This document shows positions 45,499 to 56,241 of a stretch of DNA of 64,000 nt, piece after piece. Made by a program: the position numbers and the translations under genes. Every line of letters starts with the position of its first letter. Within the stretch, counting starts at the first letter, position 1. Source of the stretch: Takakia lepidozioides (lineage: Eukaryota; Streptophyta; Takakiopsida; Takakiales; Takakiaceae). The stretch lies in contig CM060731.1 in NCBI GenBank assembly GCA_030704615.1, positions 94,034,756 through 94,098,755 on the forward strand, written 5' to 3'. The notes beneath the pieces are model-generated. The model did not search any database. It was given only the letters and a program-made list of their open reading frames with translations, and was not told the DNA's origin.

Positions 45499-47106
45499 CT
45501 ACTCTAGTGGTAGTGCTGCTCCGCACATGAATCCCATCCCTCCCATATCTCCTCCCTCAGGAGCAGGAGGTGGACCATCCCGCCTGGGAGCCGGTACCAC
45601 CTGAGCTGTAGCCATGACAGCGAGCCTCTGCTCTAGCTGCTGAAGCCGGTTGGCCATGCCTTGGTCAACACCCTGACCTTCGCGTCCTTGGCCATGTTGA
45701 GCTTGCCCTTGGCCTGCACCTCGTGCCCGGCCACCTCGTCCTCTCTGGGCTGGTCCACCTCGCCCCCGGCCACCATTGTTCCCTTGGAACTGGCCTGGGC
45801 GCAACTCAGGATGCAAGTCATAACACTTGGCATCTCCATGCCCATACTTGCCACAATGCCCACACTGCAACTGTGCAGGCTGTGCTTGTGCCGGCCTTTT
45901 GCCACTCTATGGGCAATCTCTCTTGACATGGGGTCCTCCACATGTCCAACATATCACCCCTGGGTGTTGTTGGCATGCAAAAGATGCTACTGGCCTCTGC
46001 ACCTGAGGTCCCCTGTAAGCTCCATGAAATTTGGGTTGGGAAACCTTGCCCCCCTGACCACGTTGTTGGGCAGTCCCTTGTGCCTGTGGGCTGGCAGCTG
46101 CGCCTCGTGCAGGCATGTCTTTGCCAAATCCAATGGTAACAACTCGCTCCTCCACCATGTTGAGCTCAATCCGCTCAGCCAGCAGAAACACATATGCTAA
46201 TGTGGGTTGGGCTGCTTGTAACAGGGTTGCATCCCGCACCCTTCTCCTGAGCTCCTTGTCCAAAATTCCATACCAAAACTGGATTTCCTGAGCTTCAGTA
46301 ACCCCCTGGGTCACACTTATCAAGCGCCTCATACGAGTGTAGGCCTCTTGCAAGCTCTCACTGGGTTTGCGCTGGAAGTCTTGCAAACTTCGCAGCTTCT
46401 CTGTCCGTACACCTTGGTAGTTCCTCCGCAACTCCTGGAAGAACTCCACCACTGGGTTGAATCTAGGCACATGTGTTGTAGTCGTGGCAGGAGGAGTAGT
46501 AGCACCTTTTGAACTGTTACCACCTGCAGAAGTACCGGCACTACTTGTTACACTACTAGTGCTGGCAGTGGGAGATATTGGTACTGATGCAGCTACTGGT
46601 CGCGTCGTGCCTCGAGTAATGGAGACATAGTCAGGTGACCAATATATCCTCCACTCCTCAATCTCTGCTTCATGTCCTCACCTGAACTCGTGGTAATCGT
46701 CCATAGGCGGGCCTTCCAAATGCTGGAACAGTCCCTTCCACGCCATGAATGGGGTGAATAGCTGTGGATTGCGCATCTGCTACAAATCACACCAGCTGTC
46801 GAACTCCTGGATAAAGTCATCCAACTCGATTGTGCCCACAGCTCCAGAGTACCTACGAGGCCCCTTGGTAGCTTCATACATCTCCTCCATGTCGTCCCAC
46901 AACAATGGCAAATGAAACTGCACACCTGTTGATGAAGCCTCCGAGTCTGTGTCTGACTCTGCACTAGTTGAGGGTGGAGGTGAAGGTGGTCTGAAACAAA
47001 CACCTCGTCTGGTGAACCCATTCTCACTGCTACTGCCTGTAGCCGTACTCCCCTCAGAACCCTTGGGTAACTCTGTGATGACACTCACAATGTGCACCTC
47101 CCCCAC
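45499..47106 (-). pseudogene. Gag of the DNMT retrotransposon
   Basis: One reading frame runs from about 47,106 and is stopped by TAG at 46,782, TGA at 46,680, TAG at 45,909 and TAG at 45,501. It holds an acidic Ser-rich N-terminus (DTDSEASSTG), the capsid-like domain (VEFFQELRRNYQGVRTEKL, LQDFQRKPSESLQEAYTRMR, FWYGILDKELRRRVRDA), two zinc knuckles (CWTCGGPHVKRDC and CGHCGKYGHGDAKC) and an Arg/Gly-rich tail. Gag packages the element RNA. The first open segment starts without a clear ATG. The stops are single-base changes, since the frame never shifts. Confidence 0.88.
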
Positions 47107-47116
47107 GTGACACTAT

Positions 47117-47131
47117 AAGGCTCTAGTACTA
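47117..47131 (-). promoter_or_regulatory. Candidate primer-binding site, initiator tRNA-Met type
   Basis: The minus strand reads TTAGTACTAGAGCCT, close to the TGGTATCAGAGCC site used by many plant retrotransposons, and lies just before gag. The 5' LTR expected immediately upstream does not resemble the left LTR, so the call is weak. Confidence 0.35.
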
Positions 47132-47625
47132 ATTCTAATAGTGACACGGGTGGGCACCTGTTGCAGTTTAAGGGTCATATCCCAGTGGCTCAAGGCACTT
47201 GCACCTGCATCCACCGCAAGAACTCCTATGGTTGGCTAGTCATCAACCCAGTCTCACCATAGAAGAAACACTGGCGGTCTTGCTGGTCATCACTCCAGCC
47301 TCACCACCGACAGCATACTCTAGGATTGACCGGTGATCAAATCCGGCCTAATCCCTATGAAAGCAAGCGCCCACACAAAACCAACATGGCGCACAGTCAA
47401 GCATGCAGGTGTTGGGGGGGATCCAAACACAAGAAATCAAAACATCAACACCCCCACACCAAAATCCATTTGCAATGCTGACCTGCAGAATATCCCAGCC
47501 CAAAACCCCGGACTGACTGGCCTCCACCAAGAGAGGCTTTGGCAACTACAAGTACAAAGTAATGAAAATAGTAAAGAGAGGGAGGGGAAGAATAGAAGCC
47601 CGACCAAGCAAGATCTAATCCTGAT

Positions 47626-48375
47626 CTATGCTATCAACTGCCAGACTTCTCTCAAAGTGCCTCGCTCTGCATGATGGTAAGGTGTAGGAGGTATATCTAT
47701 GTCCAGAAACCTGCCACTAACCTTTTCCCAAGCTACAGTAGCTCGCTCTAACCAACCCTCCTCCTCTTTCTGCCAGGTAGAGACAAAGCAATACTCCCCT
47801 ATCTCCCGCTCACTGAACGCTAAAGAAAATAAAGGTAGGGTCTGACAGTCTCTCAACTCGAAAGCTTTGAGACGGTTGAGGGTGTCCTCATTGCGAATGA
47901 CTGCATCTCCTTCAAGCGGAACAAACTTGTCATTGCTAATGAACCCCCGCTCGTGGTTGCCTTGTGCAGAGCGTGTTCGGCTGCAACCATGTCTGATTGC
48001 ACAAACTTGTGTAGCTCCTGCTCCTCTGCTCCAATACACCACGGCCTTGTGGCTGAACACCTTGGTCCCCGGGGCTGTCTTTGGCTGTGTTCCAAGCCTA
48101 GCTTTCATCCACTTTGGTATTTCACTTACAGCTGCAGAACTGCTGGCTCCAACAGAGTTCTGACTGTCCAAAGCAATATTGAGGCCCTCAACGTCAACTA
48201 CAGCAGTTTGTTGTCTACTATTAATGCCTGACTCCCAGTATGCAATCAACTCGTCCAACTGTTCTCCACTCAAATCAGTCTGAGTTCCTTGGGAAACATA
48301 AATCTTGTCCCCTTGTGTGCACAGGCTAAGAGACGAGACCTGCCCTTCAATTATGTCCTCATTTCCCCCAGCCAT
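47626..48375 (-). CDS. Unknown ORF upstream of gag, 249 codons
   Basis: This uninterrupted minus-strand ORF starts at ATG (48,375) with an acidic N-terminus (MAGGNEDIIEGQVSSL). It has GTQTDLSGEQLDELIAYWES early, a basic middle and a Trp-containing C-terminal part (FVSTWQKEEEGWLERATVAW). It lies between the right LTR and gag on the same strand, so it could be an extra leader ORF of the retrotransposon or part of a nested element. I do not recognise a domain. Its open frame is notable because gag and pol next to it are full of stops. Confidence 0.5.
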   Translation of the reverse strand: MAGGNEDIIEGQVSSLSLCTQGDKIYVSQGTQTDLSGEQLDELIAYWESGINSRQQTAVVDVEGLNIALDSQNSVGASSSAAVSEIPKWMKARLGTQPKTAPGTKVFSHKAVVYWSRGAGATQVCAIRHGCSRTRSAQGNHERGFISNDKFVPLEGDAVIRNEDTLNRLKAFELRDCQTLPLFSLAFSEREIGEYCFVSTWQKEEEGWLERATVAWEKVSGRFLDIDIPPTPYHHAERGTLREVWQLIA

Positions 48376-50465
48376 ACAAGGAGGACATCCATAGATTTGT
48401 CTCTCATATAGACCAGAACAAGTTCTAGAAACAGAATTGTGGATCTTTCACGGCACACTCACACTCTAAAAATTCCATAGATTTTTAGCAGAGTCCCAAA
48501 AACAAAACAAAAAAAAAAAAACCAGGTCTAAATAGGTAGATTTCCCCTTTCTGCAGCTATCCCCTCAAAAACTGAGTCAAACGGAGCTCATTTGACAAAG
48601 ATATGACCAACCAGGCTCTTTAAACATAACACCTTTATCTTTTTCTTTCTTTTTCTTTTTTTAATAGGACAAAACAAATACAATGAAAACTCTTTTTTCA
48701 ATACTTGTCTTGGTTCCCTGTTCCCTGGTTCCCTGTTCCCGTATATGTGCCCAAAGTTCTAAATTGGTACCAGAGGCTCTTAGGTATTGTTCATATTCGA
48801 CTGGCAGCACTCGTCTCTGTGGCGAACGCAGCCCGCCAGTCTCCCGCATGCAATCCTGTCAGCTCAACTTGAGCAACAGATCGTTCTCATGCAGGCACCA
48901 TGGCAGCTCCAAAACTATGGGCGGCCCAGGAAGACGACGTCTCCTCACTTAATGAGAACGCTGAGTGCAAAAGGACAATGGTATAACGAACAGCTGAAAG
49001 CGGCTCACAGTAAGGCCGGGGAGGCTATCTTTTGGCAAAGAAATTCAAACGTTCATGCACAAACTAGTACCAACCCTGGACGAGTTCCCTGGACGCGTCT
49101 AGACTCCCCACCAAGCATGCTTGCCCTGCTGGAAAGGGCTGACCCGACCCATTCACTTCTTCAAGCACAGAAAGAGAAGGAAAATCCCTTGGTGACGAAG
49201 GACTTGGTGCTTGAGGTGCCTGAAACTGCTTCGATGGGCCTCCCTCAACATTGGTTTGAGCCTCTTCCTTCTCAGCTGCTGCCTGAGTCTGCAAATGCTG
49301 CACGCATCATGCTCCTAACTCCCACCTTCAATTCTTAGCTTGCATGTCTTACTTTGTCAGTCTCTTGCTTGTTGCTCCCACTGCTGCTAGGCTGGTGATG
49401 CATATCTGCAGAGGACCGGCAGCTCCCTCCCATGTGTGGAGCACCCCTTCTTGAGTCCATCCCTCATCCATTGTACAGTTCTGATGTCTATATAAGAGGT
49501 GGGAAGAGATATGGCTGGTTGTTCAGGGATAAACAAAGTTGCAATGAGGCAGCTGCAAGCTGCCAAATCAAAGACTTCCCTGTTTCTTTCACGCTCAAGC
49601 TCTCTCTGAATGGTCTCTTCCTAAGCTGCAGTAAGCCACTCCATATTATGCTTGTCATTGTGGTTTTTAAGCACCAGCCTGCAAGTACCTTGTAAACATA
49701 TCGACGCCAACCAACTGGCTACGTTGCAGTCAGCCCCGTCATGTGTTGTCATCAGCTTCCTAGCTTACAAGATCGGCTAACATCAACCCTTGCAGATACT
49801 CTTCCGTGTGGCTTATCCCTGGCATATTATAGGCTAGATGTTGCAGGTCATGAGCTGGTTCCAACACGGCTTGGTAGCAACGGCTACACCATTCGGAGCG
49901 TTGCTAGGGCGTTGCTGGTCATCTAGTTCCAGCCCTTACGTTTTTAATGCCCTATTGCACCTAACACCAACGACACCTGACTCAGTCGTTCACCACCTCC
50001 AGTTGAATCAAATTCTGACGTTCATGATTGAGCAAGTTGTTGCCCTCGATACTGCCTTCCTCTTCTTTGGCAACTCACTCTTCTTCGGCAACTCGCTGAT
50101 TCATCATACGTCGTTGGTTTATCATACAACAGTAAAGCTGTCCGCAAGCCGATACTAGTCAGTATGAAGTGGCCGCTGTCTATGCATACCGTGCCTGCAC
50201 AAAGTAGTTAATGCCTCCAGGTTGCACTTTCCCAACCTAGGAGTTGCAAACTGCCTCATCCCTTCGCCACATGCTCACTTGTTACGGTGCTGAAACTCCA
50301 TTGATACAAGTAATCCCTTCAACTGCTAATTTTTTTTTTTCACTCAATCTTCTACTCATTCAACTGAGCTGACATCTTAAGGAAGCTTCAAACACAAAAA
50401 CAAAACACTAGTACTAACTAAGACTCGTATCTCGCACTAAAAGACACAAGGCATCTCTCTCGAGT
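48376..50465. other. Leader region between unknown ORF and right LTR
   Basis: On the plus strand, TTGGTACCAGAGGCTC at 48,764-48,779 resembles an initiator-tRNA primer-binding site, which suggests a nested element in plus orientation beginning here. A 183-codon plus ORF (48,787-49,338) follows with LEQQIVLMQAPWQLQNYG but no zinc knuckle. A minus ORF (49,303-49,064) overlaps it. Neither can be assigned. From 49,340 to 50,465 I see nothing coding. Confidence 0.4.
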
Positions 50466-50814
50466 GATAAGAAAGAACTAAACTCAAATAACAAGAGAAA
50501 CACAAAACCAACACCATCACTCTTTAAAATAGAAGTCGAGCCAGGGGCACCCCAAGCTATGGGGACTCCACCCCACAACAACCTATCCTCCCATCATAAG
50601 CACACTCAGCTTCTAAACGATGAAGGAGCTCGGTCGCGCAGGCTCAACTCGAGAGAGATGAGCTGCGCGACTGACGCTCTCGTGAAGATAAGATGGTTCA
50701 GGTGTCAAGCTCAAACTTGACACCTGACTTAACACTTGAACTAAATCCAAGTGTTAAATACAAATAACTAGTTTTATTCAAGTTAGTTTCACACTGTGTT
50801 TATTTAACTTGACA
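50465..50814 (-). repeat. Right (5') LTR, 350 bp
   Basis: It begins TGATAAG and ends CTTGACA in plus orientation. It matches 33,988-34,336 except for C against T at about 50,662 and A against T at about 50,780. It lacks the 87-bp end present at the left. It is followed directly by the AAGC target duplication. Confidence 0.85.
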
Positions 50815-51735
50815 AAGCTTTGATAGTTTGGAGTGACTTTGACATGATTCTGCCAATGTGACAACAGGAAAGTATCAGAAACAGGTAACACAGACGAGGA
50901 GAAGTTGTGGAATGAATACTTTTCTGACCCCAGTCAATGGTGGGACAATCGAGGCAAGAAGGTGAATGTTTGCTGGATTATAGAGAGTAGCAGATGCAAT
51001 TGAGCATAGGAACTAGTGTGATAAGTTGAGTTGGGTGCTTCCTAGAATAAGTCTAGGCTGTCATCGTCAACTGCTAGCAACAAGACAAGGTTGTATGCAT
51101 GATTCGTGCGAGGCATGGATAGCTGAAGGAGCAGGGATAGAGTGTGGGTGCAGATTCACCCAAGAGGGCCGGACTTCAAGCTCCAAATTAACTATGAAGC
51201 TACAAGAAACCTGCATGGGTAGATGGTCAACTGGCAGCAACGGCACAATTGATAAAATCAGACATTGTTAATGAAGGCATCTTCTTCAGCACATTTCACC
51301 CTGTTTTTCCCTCAAATCAGAATCGGCCCTAAATTTCCATGTTGAATTCTGCAAGTTAGCTGGTTGAGTGAATCTAGTTTGGAGTGACTTTGACATGATA
51401 CTGCTATGTGACAACAGGAAAGTATCAAAAAACAAGTAACAGACATGAGGAGAAGCTGTGGAATGAATACTTTTCTGCCCCCAGTCAATGATGGGACAAC
51501 CGAGACAAAAAGGTGAATGCCTGCTACATTTCAGAGAGTAGCAGACGCAATTGAGCATAGGAACTAGTGTGATAAGCTGAGTTGGGTGTTTCCTAGCTGA
51601 ACAAATCTAGGCTGTCATTGTTAGCTCCTAACATCAAGGCAAGGATGAATGCATGATTTGTGCAGGGGCATGGATAGCTGAAGGAGCAGGGATAGAGTGT
51701 GGGTCCAGATTCATCCTAGAGGGCCAAATTTCAAG
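50815..51735 (+). repeat. PPR-associated tail repeats, two further copies
   Basis: 50,819-51,265 resumes the unit interrupted by the 16.9-kb insertion: TTTGATAGTTTGGAGTGACT, GACAACAGGAAAGTATCAGA, CCCCAGTCAATGGTGGGACA, ATGGATAGCTGAAGGAGCAG, then AGAAACCTGCATGGGTAGATGG. A second copy follows at 51,268-51,735 in the same order. The unit therefore repeats head to tail with a period of about 450-500 bp. Confidence 0.85.
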
Positions 51736-51739
51736 CACA

Positions 51740-52085
51740 AGATTACCTATGATTCCCTGTGCATTTTAAGCTGGAATTGCTCCAAGAGTCATACTGAACA
51801 GTATTCTATTTTTCCCCCGCCTCCTTGAACCCTACCTTCCCCATCCTGCAACTGAAAGAGGCTCTACAGACTTCAACCAGCTAGGCATAATTTCAGCATA
51901 TTCAGATACCTAAGTCCCCTGTCTCAAGCATAAGAGCATCAAGCTGAAAGGCTTGCAAACTGAAAATCAGGTGCATATGCTCACATTATATTAAGTGGAT
52001 TGAAGGCATTAAATGCTTTTCTACACGACACCCTTGTCAACATGTATGTTAAGTGTGGTAGCTCGTGGATGCACTTGTAGTTTCC
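51740..52085 (+). pseudogene. Tiny PPR remnants
   Basis: AAGCTGGAATTGCTCC and GTCATACTGAACAG (51,770-51,800) and CACCCTTGTCAACATGTATG with TTAAGTGTGG (52,030-52,060) match the PPR segments KAGIVP, VILN and TLVNMYVKCG. No continuous frame exists. Confidence 0.6.
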
Positions 52086-52259
52086 CACCCCGAGTTTAAA
52101 TTTTAGTCTAGTGACGAGGGCAGGTAGGCCATTGAGATAGTCCTTAAGGTCCTTGCCCATGTCACATATTCAAATAAGTTTAGGGAGGTTTAATGCCTAA
52201 ATGTATTTCCACTGGACAGTATGAGGGCATCAGAGGAGGAGAGAGAGAGAGAGAGACTC

Positions 52260-52600
52260 ACCGGGAAAGGTGGTCATCACCTTTGCATCCTTGCTATACC
52301 TACATTTGGCATACATATTGTCCACCAGGGGAGTGTTCAGAATGACATCTGGTACATTTGCAACTTTGACGATGCAACCATGGACCTTTTGCCCTTTTCT
52401 AGGGCTGCCAGGCTTGCACACGCATTGCAAACACACACACACGTTATGTGGTCGGGCTTCAGGTACCATTCCCTCACTCCATGACACCACATCTCATTCG
52501 GCCATAGTGTTGAACACTCCCTTTGCATCCTCGATGCACCCACATTTGATATACATGTCCACCAAGGCAGGGGCAGTGTTCAAAATGACATCTGGTAATC
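52260..52600 (-). pseudogene. PPR fragment, minus strand
   Basis: The minus strand reads KVHGCIVKVANVPDVILNTP, LVDN and MYAKC, with KPDHIT and VCNACASLAALEKGK in another frame upstream. Frames change between them. It faces the plus-strand copies. Confidence 0.8.
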
Positions 52601-53375
52601 TGACAGGCATTCACATTTTTGCCTCGGTTGTCCCACCATTGACTGGGGTAACAGAAAAGTATTCATTCCACAACTTCTCCTCATCTCTGTTACCTCTTTT
52701 GGATACTTTTCTGTTGTCACATTGGCAGTATCATGTCAAAGTCACTCCAAACTATCCCAAGTTCACTCAACCAACTAACTTGCAGAATTCAACATGAAAA
52801 TTTAGGGCCGATTCTGATAAGAGGGAAAAACAGGGTGAAATGCGTTGAAAAAGGTGCCTTCATTAGCAGACCATGTTCTCATTAGCAGATTTCTTGTAGC
52901 TATTGATCCACAGGGAATCAGAACTAATCTTGTGTTTGAAATCCGGCCCTCTTGGATGAACCTGGACCTCTATCCCTAGTCCTTCAGCTATCCCTGTCTG
53001 TTTACAAATCATGAATACTTGTTGCTAGCAGCTGACATTGACGGCGTGAAGTTCTTCCAACAAACCCCAACCCTAATTATTACAGTAGTTCTAATTCTAA
53101 ATTGCATCTACTTCTCTCTAGTGTAGTCCAACATGCACTCACCTTTTTGTCTCCATTGTCCCGCCATTGACTGGGGTCGGAAAAGTGTTCATTCCAAAGC
53201 TTCTCCTCATCTTTGTTACTTGTTTTTGGATACTCTCATGCTGCCACATCGGCAGCAACTTGTCAAAGTCACTCTAAACAACCACAAATCCACCCAACGA
53301 GCTAACTTACAAAATTATGCATCTCAGGGCCGAGTCTGATGAGAGGGCAAAACAGGCTGAAATAGGTCAAAAGAA
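52600..53375 (-). repeat. PPR-associated tail repeats, two inverted copies
   Basis: The same unit occurs twice in opposite orientation (52,610-52,870 plus its extension to 53,060, and 53,130-53,370). It can be read from GTTGTCCCACCATTGACTGG and AAAGTCACTCCAAACTATCC, then TTAGGGCCGATTCTGATAAG. With the plus-strand copies at 50.8-51.7 kb these form a large imperfect inverted repeat. Confidence 0.85.
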
Positions 53376-53559
53376 GAAGGTATCCTCACCACATTGTCCT
53401 TTACCTTGTGTCATGACCCATGGAGGATTTGACCGACCATCAACCCAAAAGGACCTCTTGTGTGTGCTGCTTGTATCTGTAGTCAGGTAATGTCGGATTG
53501 GTATGTGAGATCGAACCACCACGGTGCAGCTAAGCAGGCATAGATTGAAACACGGCCTG

Positions 53560-53750
53560 CTAAGACCAAGCTGACTCTCCCAAGAACGGCGAGCTCGCAA
53601 GAATGTTGGGATCTTCTCCTCGTCTCCTCTCCTCCTCCTCTTCTCCTTCCTGCATCATTTGCTCAAGAGTAGGAAGGTCTGCAAAGCCTCCATCCCACGC
53701 CCCTGCATATCCTGCGATCATCGCGTTCCATGACACAATATCAAACAGAT
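53560..53750 (-). pseudogene. PPR fragment joined to acidic tail
   Basis: About 20 codons (IVSWNAMIAGYAGAWDGGFA) are a PPR piece, followed by LEQMMQEGEEEEERRRGE, where the repeat dissolves into a GAG/AGG-rich stretch. Confidence 0.7.
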
Positions 53751-53799
53751 GGTGAAACGCAGGAGACAAAAAAGCCTCAAGTCCCAACCCGGTATAAAG

Positions 53800-54540
53800 T
53801 TCGGCGGTGTAATTTTAAACCGTTAGATCTTAAACAATCTAGACCGTTAGATCTTGTTAAATATAACGATTCAAAATATTTTCCATCACATGATCTAACC
53901 TTGTACAACCATGACCATTGCGTATTTTAATCTCATATATCTTGCGATGCTTGTTAAGCCACGTCCATCCAGGTCCAATTTATTGAACAGATATCAAATC
54001 GACACACCGTATAGGTGGATGGATGAACCCATCCATTGGATGAATTCATTAATGTATATGCCTTTTAAATGACACGTGTAGTGATGTAGTCATATATATA
54101 GAGTTATGAAACAATTGCAATAAGGGACTCATAAGTTTACATGCCATGTCATCGATGGATAAACTCATCCAATGGATGAATACATTCGTGTATGTGCTTT
54201 CCAAATGACACGTGTAGGGATGTAGTCGTATAAATAGAGCTGTAAAACCATCTTCAGTCATGGAGTCACAAGATTCCATGAAACGTCGTCCATGTGTCGT
54301 CAAACATATCACACTAGTCATAAAACCATCCATGTCATCATGGTCAACAATGTTTGACCAATGCTCCCTAACTTTCCGGAGTCATGTAGTGATATCCATT
54401 ACTACAAAGTGATAAAACTATGACTGCAACACATTTCAGCGCTCTGTAGTCGTATACCTAGTGCCGTTTTTATGACTCCGCCAAATCCGTAGTCCTAAAA
54501 ACGCTCATCTCTTGTAATGCTCCTAGCAATGGTCTGCTCT
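53800..54540. repeat. Degenerate duplication with ATGACACGTGTAG motif
   Basis: Two segments of about 140 bp are alike (54,015-54,110 and 54,160-54,245): ATCCATTGGATGAATTCATT/ATCCAATGGATGAATACATT, then AAATGACACGTGTAG(T/G)GATGTAG and a TATATAGAG(T/C)T stretch. ATCCAATGGAT is itself palindromic. No gene. Confidence 0.65.
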
Positions 54541-54799
54541 TGTCACTGCAGCTTGCTAATGACCTCACCTGCGTCAAGCCACGACAGGGCCACGACTAAC
54601 CACACTTTAGCATGGCAACATGTAAAGAAATGAGAAGAGTTTGAGGAGTGGGAGAAAGGGTAGAATGAACAGACCTATGAACACGGGTGTTTAGCTCATA
54701 TACAGAACCACCAAGGGGAGGCGAAAACGAGGCATTAGGAGCCCAGGCGGGAACAAACATTTTTCTAATTATTTGTGTTTGTTATGAGTTTGCCTCCAT

Positions 54800-56168
54800 G
54801 TCTTGGTTTGAATGATGTCTATAGAACTTAAACGCTTGACAAGACTCTCGAACTACAGCACGTAGAGAGTGACTCCCAGATTGGCTATGGCGCACACCAC
54901 CACAATAACTCATTTGCAGGTGCGAGATGGATCTGCAGTTGCACAAAAGCAACAAAATGCATACATTTTGTGTAAGCTGATTCCCCTCTCTTCCTCTATA
55001 CAATACCGAGAGACACAGATACACACAACATTACTCAATATCAGCCATCTTGACGGTTTGGCGATTCCCAAATGCACCACGCTGCTTGAGAATAAACTGG
55101 CAAATGTGGAGCAATGCAAGTTCAGTCACGGGCCCAACTTGGCCACCGGTTCTATCCTTGTTTGCATAAACATTGTAATGAAAGGACAACTGGCAATTTC
55201 TGCTGCCAAATCACTCAGCAAAGATTCAATAAATAGTCACGTAGCAGGATGCCCATCCTTAAAGTAGCCATCCCCTTATCTGCCTTCCTCACATGAGAAC
55301 ATCCACCAATCATTAGACCTACCATACTGAGACTGCGTCGGACGATTACAGGGAGGGTGTGACGACCAGATTGCAGCAACTCGATAGTAAAAGAGAAAAA
55401 AATGAGAGGCTGTGCTCCGAGAGAGAGAGAGAGAGTCTTCTTACCTACTGTAACAGTTTCACATGCAAGCCCTTTTGTGTGTGTTGCTTTTGTCTATAAT
55501 CTGGAGATCTTGGAGTGATCTGTGAAAGAAACTAGGGAGCAGCTGAGCAGCCAGAGTCTTAACCCTCGACCCAAGTACCTTGCAAACTCTACTGAAAAGA
55601 CCTGCGCTGCATCTTACTTTCATGCCCTGCTGATGAGGAACAGCCTCGGTACAGACAATAGTAACCTCAACTTTTGCAAAGCCAAACAAGATTCTACCTT
55701 CACTGAACAACTAGGGTAAAATGGCAGCGTTCACGTATTTGCCTTGTCCTCCTGGAGCCAACCGTTTGTGGCGATCAAGGATAGATGCAATGCAAAACGC
55801 AGCAGGAGTTAAACACCGAGCAAAGTCAACAAGCTGAGCGGCGAGGGCCTGGATGGCGCCTCGCACGGAGAAGCTCGAAAGCGCGGGCGAACAGTGCCTC
55901 CCGAGTGCCCCCTGCAAGATGCGCGGAGTTCGGCGCATAGACCAGCGAGGGAGAGGCCACGGTTTGCGTTGAGCACCACAACTGTTGAGAGCTTCCAGCT
56001 TGCAAGGTGAACGATCACGGGAAGGCCCAAAGCTTGCAACGATGGCGGGAAAGCCCGAAGCTTACGTGACAATCGCAGATCGCACTTACACTTGAAAGGT
56101 CCAGGGAAACGTAGAGTGGAGACACTCTTGTCCCTCACGATGCGCCGACGTGCCATTGCCGGTGCCAT
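54800..56168 (-). pseudogene. Unassigned gene-like region
   Basis: The minus strand begins with ATG at 56,168 and an Arg/Ser-rich start (MAPAMARRRIVRDKSVSTLR) that resembles an organelle transit peptide. A donor-like AGT|GTAAGTG occurs near 56,085. Further open stretches at 55,938-55,711 (ILDRHKRLAPGGQGKYVNAA) and 55,710-55,459 could be exons. GC content is higher than in the flanks (55,800-56,160). I recognise no domain and cannot prove splicing. It may be a gene, a broken gene or chance. Confidence 0.3.
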
Positions 56169-56241
56169 GATGTACTATTTTTATCGGGCCCGTAGGAGCT
56201 CTCCTTAGTACAAACAGCCTTCCTAAGGGCCCATTAAACTT

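Larger units (their letters stand above)
33900..50814 (-). mobile_element. 16.9-kb composite LTR retrotransposon with DNMT and PHD finger
   Basis: The insertion is flanked by the direct duplication AAGC (33,896-33,899 and 50,815-50,818). Joining the flanks gives GAGTGAAGCTTTGATAG, matching the uninterrupted paralogue GAGTGAATCTTTGATAG at about 40,490. Terminal 349-bp segments (33,988-34,336 and 50,466-50,814) differ at only two positions, so insertion was recent. Minus-strand order: gag, protease, DNMT, reverse transcriptase, RNase H, integrase, PHD finger. Gag to DNMT lie in a single frame (47106-43378) broken by five TAG and one TGA. Pol has frameshifts. A TIR transposon with PPR sequence sits within the DNMT. 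The defects mean this copy was probably mobilised by another element's proteins. Confidence 0.88.

Noticed and set aside
47117-50814. A simple single LTR element with primer-binding site at 47,117 and LTRs at both ends
   Set aside because: The right LTR lies 3.3 kb from that site and no LTR abuts it, so the structure must be composite or rearranged.
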